Source of the DNA: Clostridia bacterium
GTDB lineage: Bacteria; Bacillota; Clostridia; Oscillospirales; CAG-272
Direction of reading: 5' to 3'
Length of the DNA stretch: 38,785 bases
NCBI GenBank assembly: GCA_017937845.1
Contig: JAGBCV010000015.1
Location: 1 to 38,785 of the forward strand
Part shown: positions 1 to 8,235 of the stretch, piece by piece
Position numbering within the stretch: position 1 is the stretch's first letter
How the letters are laid out: each line of letters begins with the position of its first letter
The notes under the pieces: model-generated
The model's database searches: none
What the model was told of the DNA's origin: nothing
The model's input: only the letters and a program-made list of their open reading frames with translations
Program-made: the position numbers and the translations under genes

Positions 1-151
1 CCACGGGACCCATTTATGGGTAGTAAGTAACAATTGCGTGGCTGGCAGGCCAATCTAAAACGCACTTGTGCGTAGCCAGTAGCGTGTAGGGCTATGCCCG
101 AAAATGAAATACCACCCGCTATGCGGGTGGATATTTATTATGAAAATTTAC
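1..151 (+). mobile_element. Right end of an IS605/IS1341-type (TnpB) element, fragment
   Basis: Positions 3-23 read as a short open tail TGPIYG ending in TAG. It is followed by a dense series of small perfect hairpins: 8-21 (ACCCAT/ATGGGT), 60-73 (ACGCAC/GTGCGT), 89-99 (GGGC/GCCC) and 112-130 (CCACCCGC/GCGGGTGG). A short C-terminus followed by a compact hairpin-rich tail and an end hairpin is how TnpB elements finish, where the omega-RNA overlaps the end of tnpB. The matching TnpB-like C-terminal sequence at the other edge of the window supports this. The family assignment is inference from layout; no full tnpB is present. The 112-130 hairpin can also terminate the minus-strand exporter operon that ends at 152. 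Confidence 0.4.
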
Positions 152-757
152 TCAAAACCGAAGCTTTCTGAATCGATCTCTCATTTTCAAAATGCCTATG
201 GCAATGCCGATCAAGAGCGCGGAAAGCAAAATCCACGTAAAGCGATTGATGTAAAACGCTTGCATATTGGCAATGGACATGGCGGCAAACGGCGAAAACA
301 TTTCAAGCGTACCCGAAAACAGGAAAACGACGTAGATGCAAAGGGAGCAAACGAGCGATGCCAGCGTACTTTTCAAAAGCACACGGAAAAACGCGCCGAT
401 GGCGGCGATGATGATCACCGTTACGACAAAGGCAAAAAGTGCCTTTAAGGGTCTTCTTTCCTTTGTGAAAAGCATCAGCCACACGGCAGGGAGCGCCGCC
501 ACGGAAAGCACCGAGGCAAGATATCGGCAAGCGAAAACCTTGGGAAGCTGAATATAGCCAAGCATCAAAAAATCCAGCTCGTCATCATGTAAGATCGTCG
601 CGCACGCCGCAAGCGCAAACAGCATATAATAATACTCCATCTTTCCGACGGTATATTTATTAAAATGAAAGGATATTACGAAAACAAGAAAGGAAATAAC
701 TGTAAGCCACACCCGATGCTTGATCTCTTTTCCAAAAAATTTGATATACAATTTCAT
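152..757 (-). CDS. Exporter-operon membrane protein
   Basis: A 201-residue polytopic membrane protein, last gene of the exporter operon. It has about six hydrophobic segments, a short basic N-terminus (MKLYIKFFGKEIKHR) and a basic C-terminal tail (LKMRDRFRKLRF). Its start codon overlaps the stop of the ATPase gene (ATGA), so the two are translationally coupled. I do not recognise a named family; size and context suggest a small permease or accessory subunit of the ABC system, with a layout similar to the 233-residue protein upstream. A hairpin at 112-130 follows. It is real by its coupling and membrane pattern; the function is inferred. Confidence 0.7.
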   Translation of the reverse strand: MKLYIKFFGKEIKHRVWLTVISFLVFVISFHFNKYTVGKMEYYYMLFALAACATILHDDELDFLMLGYIQLPKVFACRYLASVLSVAALPAVWLMLFTKERRPLKALFAFVVTVIIIAAIGAFFRVLLKSTLASLVCSLCIYVVFLFSGTLEMFSPFAAMSIANMQAFYINRFTWILLSALLIGIAIGILKMRDRFRKLRF

Positions 758-1629
758 CTTGCAACACCGCCCACCGCATAAATATACGCATCCTCAAGCG
801 TCGGAGGAATCTGCACAGAGCCTTCGCAAACGCTTTTCTCCGAAACGTAACGGACGATAGGCTTGCCGTAGGTATACGTAATATTGGTGACGACCGCTTT
901 TTGCTTCAATTCGTATTCTTCACCAGGAGAAATGACCGCCTCCCAAAGCATATCCTTGACGCTATCGACCATGCCGGACGTGCTTCCGCTATACATCATC
1001 TTACCCTTATTGAGTATACAAACGTTGGGACAAATATTTTCGATATCGTGAATGATATGAGTCGAAAGTATGATGTTCTTTTCCAGACCGACCGAGGATA
1101 TCAAATTCAGAAAATGCAATCGTTCTTCGGGATCAAGACCTGTCGTCGGCTCGTCTACGATGATGATCTTGGGGTCGCCAAGCAAGGCTTGCGCGATACC
1201 TGCGCGGCGAAGCATACCGCCCGAATATTTGGAAAGACGCTTTTTTCTTTCGTTGCCGAGCCCTGCGATCTCCACGCAACGCTCCACTTCATATTTCATT
1301 TCCGTTTTATCGCGTATACCCTTCAGCATCGCCATATATTCCAAAAATTCCACGATATTCAGCTGTGGCATCAGCTTTGTATTTTGCGGCAAATATCCGA
1401 TCATTTTGCGGTATGCGGAAAGATTTTCCGTAATCGGCTTTCCATCCACCAAAATCTCTCCCGAGGACGGCGTGAGGACGCTCGCCATGATGCGAAGCAA
1501 GGTCGTCTTCCCCGCGCCGTTTCTGCCAATCAAGCCATAAACACCTGTGGGAATCGTAAAGCTGGCGCCATCCAGCGCAAGAACGTCTTTATGATAGCTT
1601 TTGGAAATTTGATGAATCGTAAGTTCCAT
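754..1629 (-). CDS. ABC transporter ATP-binding protein
   Basis: A 291-residue ATPase of the CcmA/NatA-like export class. Visible motifs in order: Walker A GRNGAGKTT (35-43), Q-loop GYLPQN (Q82), signature YSGGM (135-139), Walker B IIIVDEP with D159/E160, D-loop GLD, and switch histidine STH (H191). The roughly 70 residues after residue 220 form the C-terminal accessory region typical of drug, peptide or lipid exporters. The start is the ATG at 1629, preceded by AAAGGAGTG at good spacing. It sits between two membrane-protein genes and is coupled to the downstream one by an ATGA overlap. It should power the membrane subunits in this operon; the cargo cannot be read from the sequence. Confidence 0.95.
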   Translation of the reverse strand: MELTIHQISKSYHKDVLALDGASFTIPTGVYGLIGRNGAGKTTLLRIMASVLTPSSGEILVDGKPITENLSAYRKMIGYLPQNTKLMPQLNIVEFLEYMAMLKGIRDKTEMKYEVERCVEIAGLGNERKKRLSKYSGGMLRRAGIAQALLGDPKIIIVDEPTTGLDPEERLHFLNLISSVGLEKNIILSTHIIHDIENICPNVCILNKGKMMYSGSTSGMVDSVKDMLWEAVISPGEEYELKQKAVVTNITYTYGKPIVRYVSEKSVCEGSVQIPPTLEDAYIYAVGGVAR

Positions 1630-1643
1630 AAAAATTCACTCCT

Positions 1644-2345
1644 TTATGATGAAATCGTTCGATTTTGTTGATGTTTGAGCAGAAGATAAGAAATAAGAAG
1701 AAGCGATATCGAAAGTATCAAGTATCCGAAACGGTTTCCCAGCCACATATCCTTCGTCACGGGAAATGCTCTCTCGAAAAGAAATCCCGTAAGCCAGATA
1801 TCGCACGCTACGAGCTGCCTTGGATATACCCCTTGCAATAGCAATCTGCGAAATTCGTAAAACACAAAATATACGACGAAAAACGCGGCAAAGGACACGT
1901 AGACGTTCCGCACCACCACACGCAGAAATAGCATCAGCGCGGACAAAAACAGAAACGTAACGAAAACGGAAAAAAGCAACGTCATATATCGGACACCGAG
2001 CGATGAAAAATCTCTGCCGCCCTGCGGTCTGAGATCGTGAAAAGCAAAATAGAGCGGACACGAAAGAAACGCCGTCAAAAGCGGATATAGGAAATGCGGA
2101 AGCCACTGCCCAAACGCAAGCCTCGGGAAGGATGCACCGTAGCATCTCGCAAATTCCGTTTCGTCCTCCGAGGTCAGAATACATGCGCTGAGAATCCCTG
2201 CCCAAAAGCTCATATACATTTCAAAGCTCTCGTGATAGGAGAAAAAATCCGTGTACGGTGTCGGCAACACAAGAACCGCTACATACCCCCATGCAAGGAG
2301 AATGAGCCACCGTTTTTTATATATATAATAGGTAAAGAATTTCAT
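1644..2345 (-). CDS. Exporter-operon membrane protein
   Basis: A 233-residue integral membrane protein with about six hydrophobic helices and a basic, aromatic N-terminus (MKFFTYYIYKKR). Its ATG directly abuts the TAA of the upstream permease with no intergenic base, so it probably relies on ribosomes finishing that gene. It ends 14 nt before the ATPase gene. I see no conserved named motif. Its size and position resemble the 201-residue protein after the ATPase, so the pair may be small permease subunits of one exporter. The role is inferred from context. Confidence 0.75.
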   Translation of the reverse strand: MKFFTYYIYKKRWLILLAWGYVAVLVLPTPYTDFFSYHESFEMYMSFWAGILSACILTSEDETEFARCYGASFPRLAFGQWLPHFLYPLLTAFLSCPLYFAFHDLRPQGGRDFSSLGVRYMTLLFSVFVTFLFLSALMLFLRVVVRNVYVSFAAFFVVYFVFYEFRRLLLQGVYPRQLVACDIWLTGFLFERAFPVTKDMWLGNRFGYLILSISLLLISYLLLKHQQNRTISS

Positions 2346-3227
2346 TTATCGTTCATAGCGTCTTTTCAAAAGAAAATAGCTTGCCGCAAAGAGCACCGTT
2401 GAGATGACGATCATCGAAGCATACGAGAAGATGGCTTCCACGAACGTGCTGGAGCAGTCAAGATCTACGCCCCAAGAGCTTTCCTTGGTCGCAATAAAGC
2501 CATACATCACCTCATGCCAGTTTTCAAGCTCAACAGGCCAATATTTCATAAAAATTCTCAGCTTCAAGGGGACAACGTGAACGAAGTCATGGAATTTTGT
2601 CAGCAAATACATCTGCTTTGGAAGCATATACGGCAGATAATAATACGCGCAGTTCACGATGGGTGCCGCCGCCGCAAATCCCGAAAATGCCGCCGCAAAT
2701 ACGCCGAGCGCCACGGGAACGAGAAGACAGCTTGTATAAAGCGCCGCCATCCACGCAAGCTGAGCGCCGAGTATCAAACCCCACTCCAGATCGAGCTGAA
2801 ACGGGTCGTACGCTACGATATACGCGACCTCAAAGCCCAGACCCAAGAAAAGGCTCATGCCAAGTCCAAGAAGATAATACGTTATGATCTTTGAGAGAAA
2901 AAATTGACGAAAGGATAACTGTCCCGAAGAAATGATATCATACGCAGAGTTTCGTTTTTCCTTGAAAAGATTGACCGCGATGATGACACCGAGAAACGGA
3001 AACGCAATTTGAAATACAGGCTTTGCTATCACGTCCATCATCACGTTCATGATGTAATCGTAGGCTCGCGTTACCTTTGCCGTGTAATGCACGTCAAGCT
3101 GATTGACAAACTCATAGACGTTCAAGCCGTACATGAACTGCATAATGATGGCGACCAAGGCGGCGAGCGCCGTCGTCGGGTCACGAAAAATCGTTTTCAA
3201 ATTGTTTTTAATACTCGCCCAAAGCAT
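2346..3227 (-). CDS. ABC-2-type permease
   Basis: A 293-residue ABC-2-like permease. It has an N-terminal cytosolic stretch (MLWASIKNNLKTIFRDPTTA), one membrane helix, an outside loop of about 45 residues, then five further helices, another outside loop (about 212-255) and a last helix near the C-terminus. KNNLKTIFRDP resembles the start of many ABC-2 permeases. I chose ATG 3227 because AAAGGAG lies at ideal spacing upstream; an in-frame ATG at 3251 would overlap the previous gene and has no ribosome site. The start lies one base from the stop of the 531-residue paralog (3229), linking the paralogs and the exporter in one transcript. Confidence 0.85.
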   Translation of the reverse strand: MLWASIKNNLKTIFRDPTTALAALVAIIMQFMYGLNVYEFVNQLDVHYTAKVTRAYDYIMNVMMDVIAKPVFQIAFPFLGVIIAVNLFKEKRNSAYDIISSGQLSFRQFFLSKIITYYLLGLGMSLFLGLGFEVAYIVAYDPFQLDLEWGLILGAQLAWMAALYTSCLLVPVALGVFAAAFSGFAAAAPIVNCAYYYLPYMLPKQMYLLTKFHDFVHVVPLKLRIFMKYWPVELENWHEVMYGFIATKESSWGVDLDCSSTFVEAIFSYASMIVISTVLFAASYFLLKRRYER

Positions 3228-3228
3228 A

Positions 3229-4824
3229 TTAAAACTCCTTTCCGAGTTCACTCAAATGGAAATACACGAAATACATTTCTGCGTCATCGTGATAAGCATA
3301 GGTGGAAAACGCAACGTCGTTTCCATTGATATTGGGAGCGACCATGCCGATATAATTATCGAGCATATCAAAGCCATTGACAAAATACGATCTTCCCGCC
3401 TCGCGGTCGTCTAACCTTGCATACGCAATGAAGCACGATTCTCCCGCCTTGGAGTCGCGGTAAAATTCCAGAGCGTAAACGCCGCCGTCGCTTCCGCGGA
3501 AAAAGCCGATGAGTCCGCTTTCATAATCGGTATCCTGATAATAGCTTTTCTCAAAAGGGGCAACGCTGACCTCTCCGCTCGGCGTTATGATATAATGCCC
3601 TTGATATTCTCCCGCGATATGAAGCGTGCCATCGTCTGCAAACGCAGAAGAATAAAGCTGTTCTCTGCCCTCAAAAAGCACCTGCTCCTCCACCGTGCCC
3701 TCGGGATATATGCGATACAGCATAAAATCCGAGCGCGCATAATAGGACGTCAGATAGATGATATCCTCTTTTGCGATGATATCGATGGTATCGAGCGTGC
3801 TTTGCATTTCGATATTTTCTAACACAACGGAAAGCGTATCCGTCGCAACGTCATATCGCCAAAGCTTGACGCTTCCTGCCCAGTTGCCTGCAATATACGC
3901 TACGCCCTTTTCTCCAACGGAGAGATCAAATGCGACACTCACCGTAAAATAATACGAAATATGCTGAAAGGGTATCGTTTGCTTTTTCTCAAAGGTTTCC
4001 ACTTCGCAATCATATTTGTAGATCAAGATATCCTCTTCCAACCGTATGAAGACGTAGATATTGGAATCCGCATCCGCATACAGATACATCTCTGAAATCC
4101 AAAATTCCCCCATATGACTGATATGATTGCCGATCTCTCCCGTTGCAATGGGATCCCAGCCACCCTTATATCCGCGGTAAAAGGTAAACGTCGTCGCGCT
4201 GCCGTCCACGGCTTCGAGATGATTGGTGATGGCATAGGGCGTGCCATCGGGAGCGGTCACGGTCGCCAAAAGCTGTGTCGTCAGCGAATGACCGCCCAGC
4301 ATATTGAGCATTTCTTCATTCATGGGAAGCGTTTTGGAAATCTGCTGATAATTGACAAGCTCCGCACTATCGTTATCGCCCTTGATGATCTGCGCGTTTT
4401 CCATCAAGATGACGCGCTCCGTTTGTGACATGATATTTTCGGGCATAAACGGGAGCGCGATGCCGATACAAAGCAAGATCGTCAATACGCCAAGCCCCAT
4501 TCCCATCAAAATGCGTCTTCTTTTCAGCCACGCTTCCGCGCGCGCAAGCGCTCCGAATATGATTCCATCCGTATCACAGGGACACGGTGCGACCGATGCG
4601 CCCGCTCCGATCCTTTCATAGAGGATATCCAAGATGCGCTCCTTATGCACAAGGTCAAGCGAGCGCTTCGCGCCATAAAAGAGAGTATCTTCGCAAAGCT
4701 TTTCCGCGCCCTCGCGTTCTCCCTTGACGGCATACGCGGCGGCATAAAGGCTTTGTGCATTTTGACGGATCAGCGCCTCGTATTCCTCAAATGCAGGCTT
4801 CCTTTCCTGTTTCCTTTTCTTCAT
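3229..4824 (-). CDS. Membrane-anchored outside-domain protein, paralog C
   Basis: Third of three tandem paralogs, 531 residues. Residues 1-100 are cytosolic and helical. One membrane helix spans about 105-125 (ILMGMGLGVLTILLCIGIAL). The remaining 400 residues lie outside and are rich in beta-strand, with repeats such as TAPDGTPYA, YADADSNIYVFIR and MLYRIYPEGTVEEQ, resembling propeller blades. The helical part (AYAVKGEREGAEKLCED, then GAKRSL) recalls region 2.1-2.2 of ECF sigma factors but has no -10-binding part. Blocks shared with paralog B include AELVNYQ (SELVNYQ in B), GYKGGWDP and VNGFDMLDN. The start has GGAGG at proper spacing. No named family was recognised; a surface sensor or ligand-binding protein for the linked exporter is inference. 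Confidence 0.85.
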   Translation of the reverse strand: MKKRKQERKPAFEEYEALIRQNAQSLYAAAYAVKGEREGAEKLCEDTLFYGAKRSLDLVHKERILDILYERIGAGASVAPCPCDTDGIIFGALARAEAWLKRRRILMGMGLGVLTILLCIGIALPFMPENIMSQTERVILMENAQIIKGDNDSAELVNYQQISKTLPMNEEMLNMLGGHSLTTQLLATVTAPDGTPYAITNHLEAVDGSATTFTFYRGYKGGWDPIATGEIGNHISHMGEFWISEMYLYADADSNIYVFIRLEEDILIYKYDCEVETFEKKQTIPFQHISYYFTVSVAFDLSVGEKGVAYIAGNWAGSVKLWRYDVATDTLSVVLENIEMQSTLDTIDIIAKEDIIYLTSYYARSDFMLYRIYPEGTVEEQVLFEGREQLYSSAFADDGTLHIAGEYQGHYIITPSGEVSVAPFEKSYYQDTDYESGLIGFFRGSDGGVYALEFYRDSKAGESCFIAYARLDDREAGRSYFVNGFDMLDNYIGMVAPNINGNDVAFSTYAYHDDAEMYFVYFHLSELGKEF

Positions 4825-4842
4825 AAATACCTCCTCCGTATA

Positions 4843-6441
4843 TTAAGAATTTGCTTCCAATTCGTTGATGCGGAAATATACGATATACGGCTCGACCGTA
4901 TCATGATAAGCATAGGTCGGGAAAATCACGTCCTTGCCGTTCATTCGCATATAACCACCCTGATAATGATTATCGAGCATATCAAAGCCGTTCACAAAGA
5001 CGGCTTTGCCTGCGGTCGTATCACTCAGTCTTGCATAGACCAAATAGCACGCTTCACCGCCCTCGGAATCCTGATAATTTTCCAAAATATGTACGTTTCC
5101 GTCATTTCCGCGGAAAAGTCCAAGAAAAACAAGAGCATAATCCGTGTCCTCATAGCACGACTTTTCAAGCTCAGCGGCGTTTACGGTCGAAAAATCTGCG
5201 GAAACGATATAATGCGTATATCCTTGTTGTCTGCCAATCAAATGGATCGTTCCGTTTTGCGCGATCTCGATATCGCAAAAATATTCTTTCCATGTAGAAA
5301 GCTGCACAGAATCAACCGCTCCATCCGATCGGATGCGAAAAAGCGTGGGATACGCCATCCCCGGTCCGTTGCCGGAGGCGATATATACCGTATCGTTCTG
5401 CACTGTCATCATGACAAACACCGTTCGCGTTGCCAATTCCACGTTCTCACACATGACGGAAAGTGTATCGCTCGCAACGTCATAACGCCATACCTTGACA
5501 CTCCCCGCCCAGTTGCAGGCGATATACGCCACGCCCTTTTCGCCCATATCCATATCAAATTCGACGCATATAGTAAAATAGAACGAGAGCTCTCTGAACG
5601 GAAAGGTCTGTTTTTTCTCAAAGGTTTCCATATCGCTGTCATATTTATAAATATTGACGTCCGTGCCGATGCGGTTGAAAACGTAAACGTCGGAATCCTT
5701 ATCCGCATAAATATACAGGTCGGAATTTGCCAAAAAGCCAAACTGATCGATGTTCGCGCCAAGCTCCGCAGTGCCAACGGGGTCCCAACCGCCCTTATAT
5801 CCGCGGTAAAGCGTGAATGTCGTATTGCTTCCGTCGCTCGTTTCCAAATTGTTGACAACGGCGTATGGCGTTCCGTCGGGCGCGGTGACCGCCGTGAAAT
5901 ATTCCATGATCGTGCGAACACCGTAATATTTTGCGATATGCTCCTCGTTCATGGAAATGTTATCCATGACGTTCTGATAATTGACAAGCTCGGATTTCTC
6001 GTTATCGCCCATGATGACCTTTGCGTTTTCCATCAAGATCACGTTGTCCGTTCTGCTCATCAGCTCCTGCGGGATAAAGGGGAGCGCGATACCGACGCAA
6101 AGCAAAAGAACGGCAACCCCGATCCCCACACGGGTGAAGATCTTCTTTTTTCGATACCACTTATCGGCGCGCGCCACTGCGCGAGCGAGTATCTCCTCAA
6201 AAGAAACGTCCCAAGTCTCCTCATGCGAGCCTTTCCCTATCTTTTCAAGCATCAAATCGATGACAAGCCCTTTGTTGACAAGCTCGAGCGAGCGCTTCGC
6301 GCCATAAAAGAGGATATCCTCACAAAGCGTTTCCGCGCCCTCGCGTTCTCCCTTGACGGAGTATGCGGCGGCGTAGAGCCTTTTGGCGTTTTCACGCGCC
6401 AAGGCTTCAAATTCCGAAAATATATTCTCGTTTTTCTTCAT
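4843..6441 (-). CDS. Membrane-anchored outside-domain protein, paralog B
   Basis: Second tandem paralog, 532 residues, with the same plan as C: helical cytosolic domain (1-100, with AYSVKGEREGAETLCED), membrane helix about 103-122, and a beta-rich outside domain. It is closer to C than to A, sharing MGEKGVAYIACNWAGSVK almost exactly. ATG 6441 is preferred over an in-frame ATG at 6465 because AAGGAGA lies just upstream of it and the longer form would overlap paralog A. It begins 10 nt after paralog A and ends 18 nt before C. No cell-wall sorting signal, lipobox or enzyme motif was seen. The function is unknown. Confidence 0.85.
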   Translation of the reverse strand: MKKNENIFSEFEALARENAKRLYAAAYSVKGEREGAETLCEDILFYGAKRSLELVNKGLVIDLMLEKIGKGSHEETWDVSFEEILARAVARADKWYRKKKIFTRVGIGVAVLLLCVGIALPFIPQELMSRTDNVILMENAKVIMGDNEKSELVNYQNVMDNISMNEEHIAKYYGVRTIMEYFTAVTAPDGTPYAVVNNLETSDGSNTTFTLYRGYKGGWDPVGTAELGANIDQFGFLANSDLYIYADKDSDVYVFNRIGTDVNIYKYDSDMETFEKKQTFPFRELSFYFTICVEFDMDMGEKGVAYIACNWAGSVKVWRYDVASDTLSVMCENVELATRTVFVMMTVQNDTVYIASGNGPGMAYPTLFRIRSDGAVDSVQLSTWKEYFCDIEIAQNGTIHLIGRQQGYTHYIVSADFSTVNAAELEKSCYEDTDYALVFLGLFRGNDGNVHILENYQDSEGGEACYLVYARLSDTTAGKAVFVNGFDMLDNHYQGGYMRMNGKDVIFPTYAYHDTVEPYIVYFRINELEANS

Positions 6442-6451
6442 TCTGTTCTCC

Positions 6452-8098
6452 TTAATCCAATTCATTGATATGATAATAGATCAGATACGCTTCGTCCATG
6501 TTGTATTCACTCGTAATATACCAAATATCTTTTTCGTTCATCATGCATAAGTGACCGACGTTATCGACAAGGTCAAAGCCATTGATATAGGTGTTTGCGT
6601 CGGGGTCCTCCGAATCCAGCATACCGATGGCGATAAAGCTCCGTTCACCCATGCCGTAATCCACATAATATTCCAAGCAATATACGCGCCCATCCTTTCC
6701 GAGAAAGCTGCCGATCACGTATCTGTAATATTCGGTTCCCTCATAATGATGATACGCCATTTTCAAAAGACCCTTTTGGAAGGTCAGATCCTCCGAAAAA
6801 ACATAATGCCAATGCGCGCGGCTTCCGTCATTTGTAATGATATGCAATTTTCCGTCCTCGTCCATTTCCATGGCAACGATAGGCGCATAATAGCCTTGCT
6901 CGAAATAATCAAAATCAACGTAGCCATCCGGATAGATCTGATTTAAGAGCATCGTTGCGGCGCGGTTCATATCGGAAGAGCCGTTGATGCAATCCGTAAC
7001 GTACACGATGTCATTCTTCGCGCAGATGTTCAGACTGGAGTTTTCCGAAATCAGTCTTAATTCATCCGTGATGAGAGATAGTGTGTTCGTTGCCGTATCA
7101 TACCGAAAGACCGATGCCCAACCGCCATCATCATCTTCGTCATAGACCGCAGGCTCTTTCCGACAAACGATATACGCCGTTCCCGTTTCTCCAAGGTCGG
7201 GGTCAAAAGCAACGGCGAACGAATTGGAATTATAGTTATCATGAAACGGTATCGTCACGGCTACACCGAAGGATTCCGTTTTGGAATCGTAACGATAGAA
7301 CAAAATATCCTCCGCCAAGCGAACGACGATATAGATATCGCCATCATTGTCCGAAAACATATGGATATCCGACGGCCACCAACCCACATCGACATAAGGT
7401 CCATAAGAATAATATCCGCCGCCCATTTGCCCGACGGCGACCTCATGCCAGCCCTGCTCATCTCCGCGATAAAGCGCAAAGGGCAAATTCTCCCCCTCAA
7501 ACGCTTCCATTTGATTTACCATGAAATACGGTGTACCGTTCGGTGCCGTCACGGCAAAGGTCAAGTGCTTGGCAAAGGCATGATATTGCAATCTCGTCAC
7601 CATATCGGCAGAGAGCGCAAGCTTATCGGAAACGCGCTGATAATTGACGAGCTCGGAGATATCGTAGTCGCCTGCAATCGCAATCGTATCTCTCATGACG
7701 GGGACTTCCTTGGACCTCGCTTCATAAAGCTTTGGGAAAATCAAGGAATACGCACCGAGGGCAATCAAGCAAACGGCTGTGACCGTAGCCAATATCTTTC
7801 CGACGGTGCTTCTGATATTCCATGCGCGGGCGCGTCTGATGATGCGCTCGGAAAGCGCGGTCATATCGCAAGGCGCAACGCCCGTATGCTCGCCGTTTCC
7901 AATCTTCTGTTCGATGATATCCAAAAAGCGCTCCTTATTCATAAGGTCGGCGTATCGCTTTGCGCCGTAAAGCACCGCATCCTCCGTGAGCTTTTCTGCT
8001 TTTTCCCGTTCTCCAACCGCCGTATACGCTTTTTTATAAAAGCGCTCGATGTTTTCTCTGATTTTGGATTCCAAATCCAAACGCTCTTTTTTTCTCAT
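6452..8098 (-). CDS. Membrane-anchored outside-domain protein, paralog A
   Basis: First and most diverged of the three paralogs, 548 residues. The cytosolic part (1-100) holds AYTAVGEREKAEKLTED, a membrane helix spans about 101-121, and the outside domain keeps the family blocks SELVNYQ, TAPNGTPY and INGFDLVDN, plus an acidic insertion near residues 290-300. I placed the start at ATG 8098, behind GGAAAGGAAG and downstream of its own promoter (8130-8158); a longer frame reaching 8419 would run through that promoter and into the peptidase gene. The element across the -10 box is identical to that of the blaI promoter, so this gene and those after it are probably repressed by the BlaI-like protein. 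Confidence 0.85.
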   Translation of the reverse strand: MRKKERLDLESKIRENIERFYKKAYTAVGEREKAEKLTEDAVLYGAKRYADLMNKERFLDIIEQKIGNGEHTGVAPCDMTALSERIIRRARAWNIRSTVGKILATVTAVCLIALGAYSLIFPKLYEARSKEVPVMRDTIAIAGDYDISELVNYQRVSDKLALSADMVTRLQYHAFAKHLTFAVTAPNGTPYFMVNQMEAFEGENLPFALYRGDEQGWHEVAVGQMGGGYYSYGPYVDVGWWPSDIHMFSDNDGDIYIVVRLAEDILFYRYDSKTESFGVAVTIPFHDNYNSNSFAVAFDPDLGETGTAYIVCRKEPAVYDEDDDGGWASVFRYDTATNTLSLITDELRLISENSSLNICAKNDIVYVTDCINGSSDMNRAATMLLNQIYPDGYVDFDYFEQGYYAPIVAMEMDEDGKLHIITNDGSRAHWHYVFSEDLTFQKGLLKMAYHHYEGTEYYRYVIGSFLGKDGRVYCLEYYVDYGMGERSFIAIGMLDSEDPDANTYINGFDLVDNVGHLCMMNEKDIWYITSEYNMDEAYLIYYHINELD

Positions 8099-8129
8099 GA
8101 CGACTTCCTTTCCTTGTCTTTTTTCTTTC

Positions 8130-8158
8130 ATTCTACACCCGTGGAATGAATTTGTCAA
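8130..8158 (-). promoter_or_regulatory. Promoter with putative BlaI operator, before paralog A
   Basis: TTGACA and TAGAAT are separated by 17 nt. Positions 8122-8139 (TTTCTTTCATTCTACACC on the plus strand) are identical over 18 bp to 10179-10196 in the blaI promoter. TTCTAC and GTGGAA form an imperfect dyad, and the TACA half resembles BlaI/MecI half-sites. Confidence 0.8.
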
Positions 8159-8235
8159 TACCTTTTTATCAAATATTCTACTTTCGTAGAGCGTTGATTC
8201 CAAAAGCGCATCGGCAAAAGCCGATGCACAGATGT

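Noticed and set aside
4645..6468. 607-codon open frame on the plus strand
   Set aside because: It lies opposite paralogs B and C, has no ribosome site, and its composition is that of an antisense shadow.
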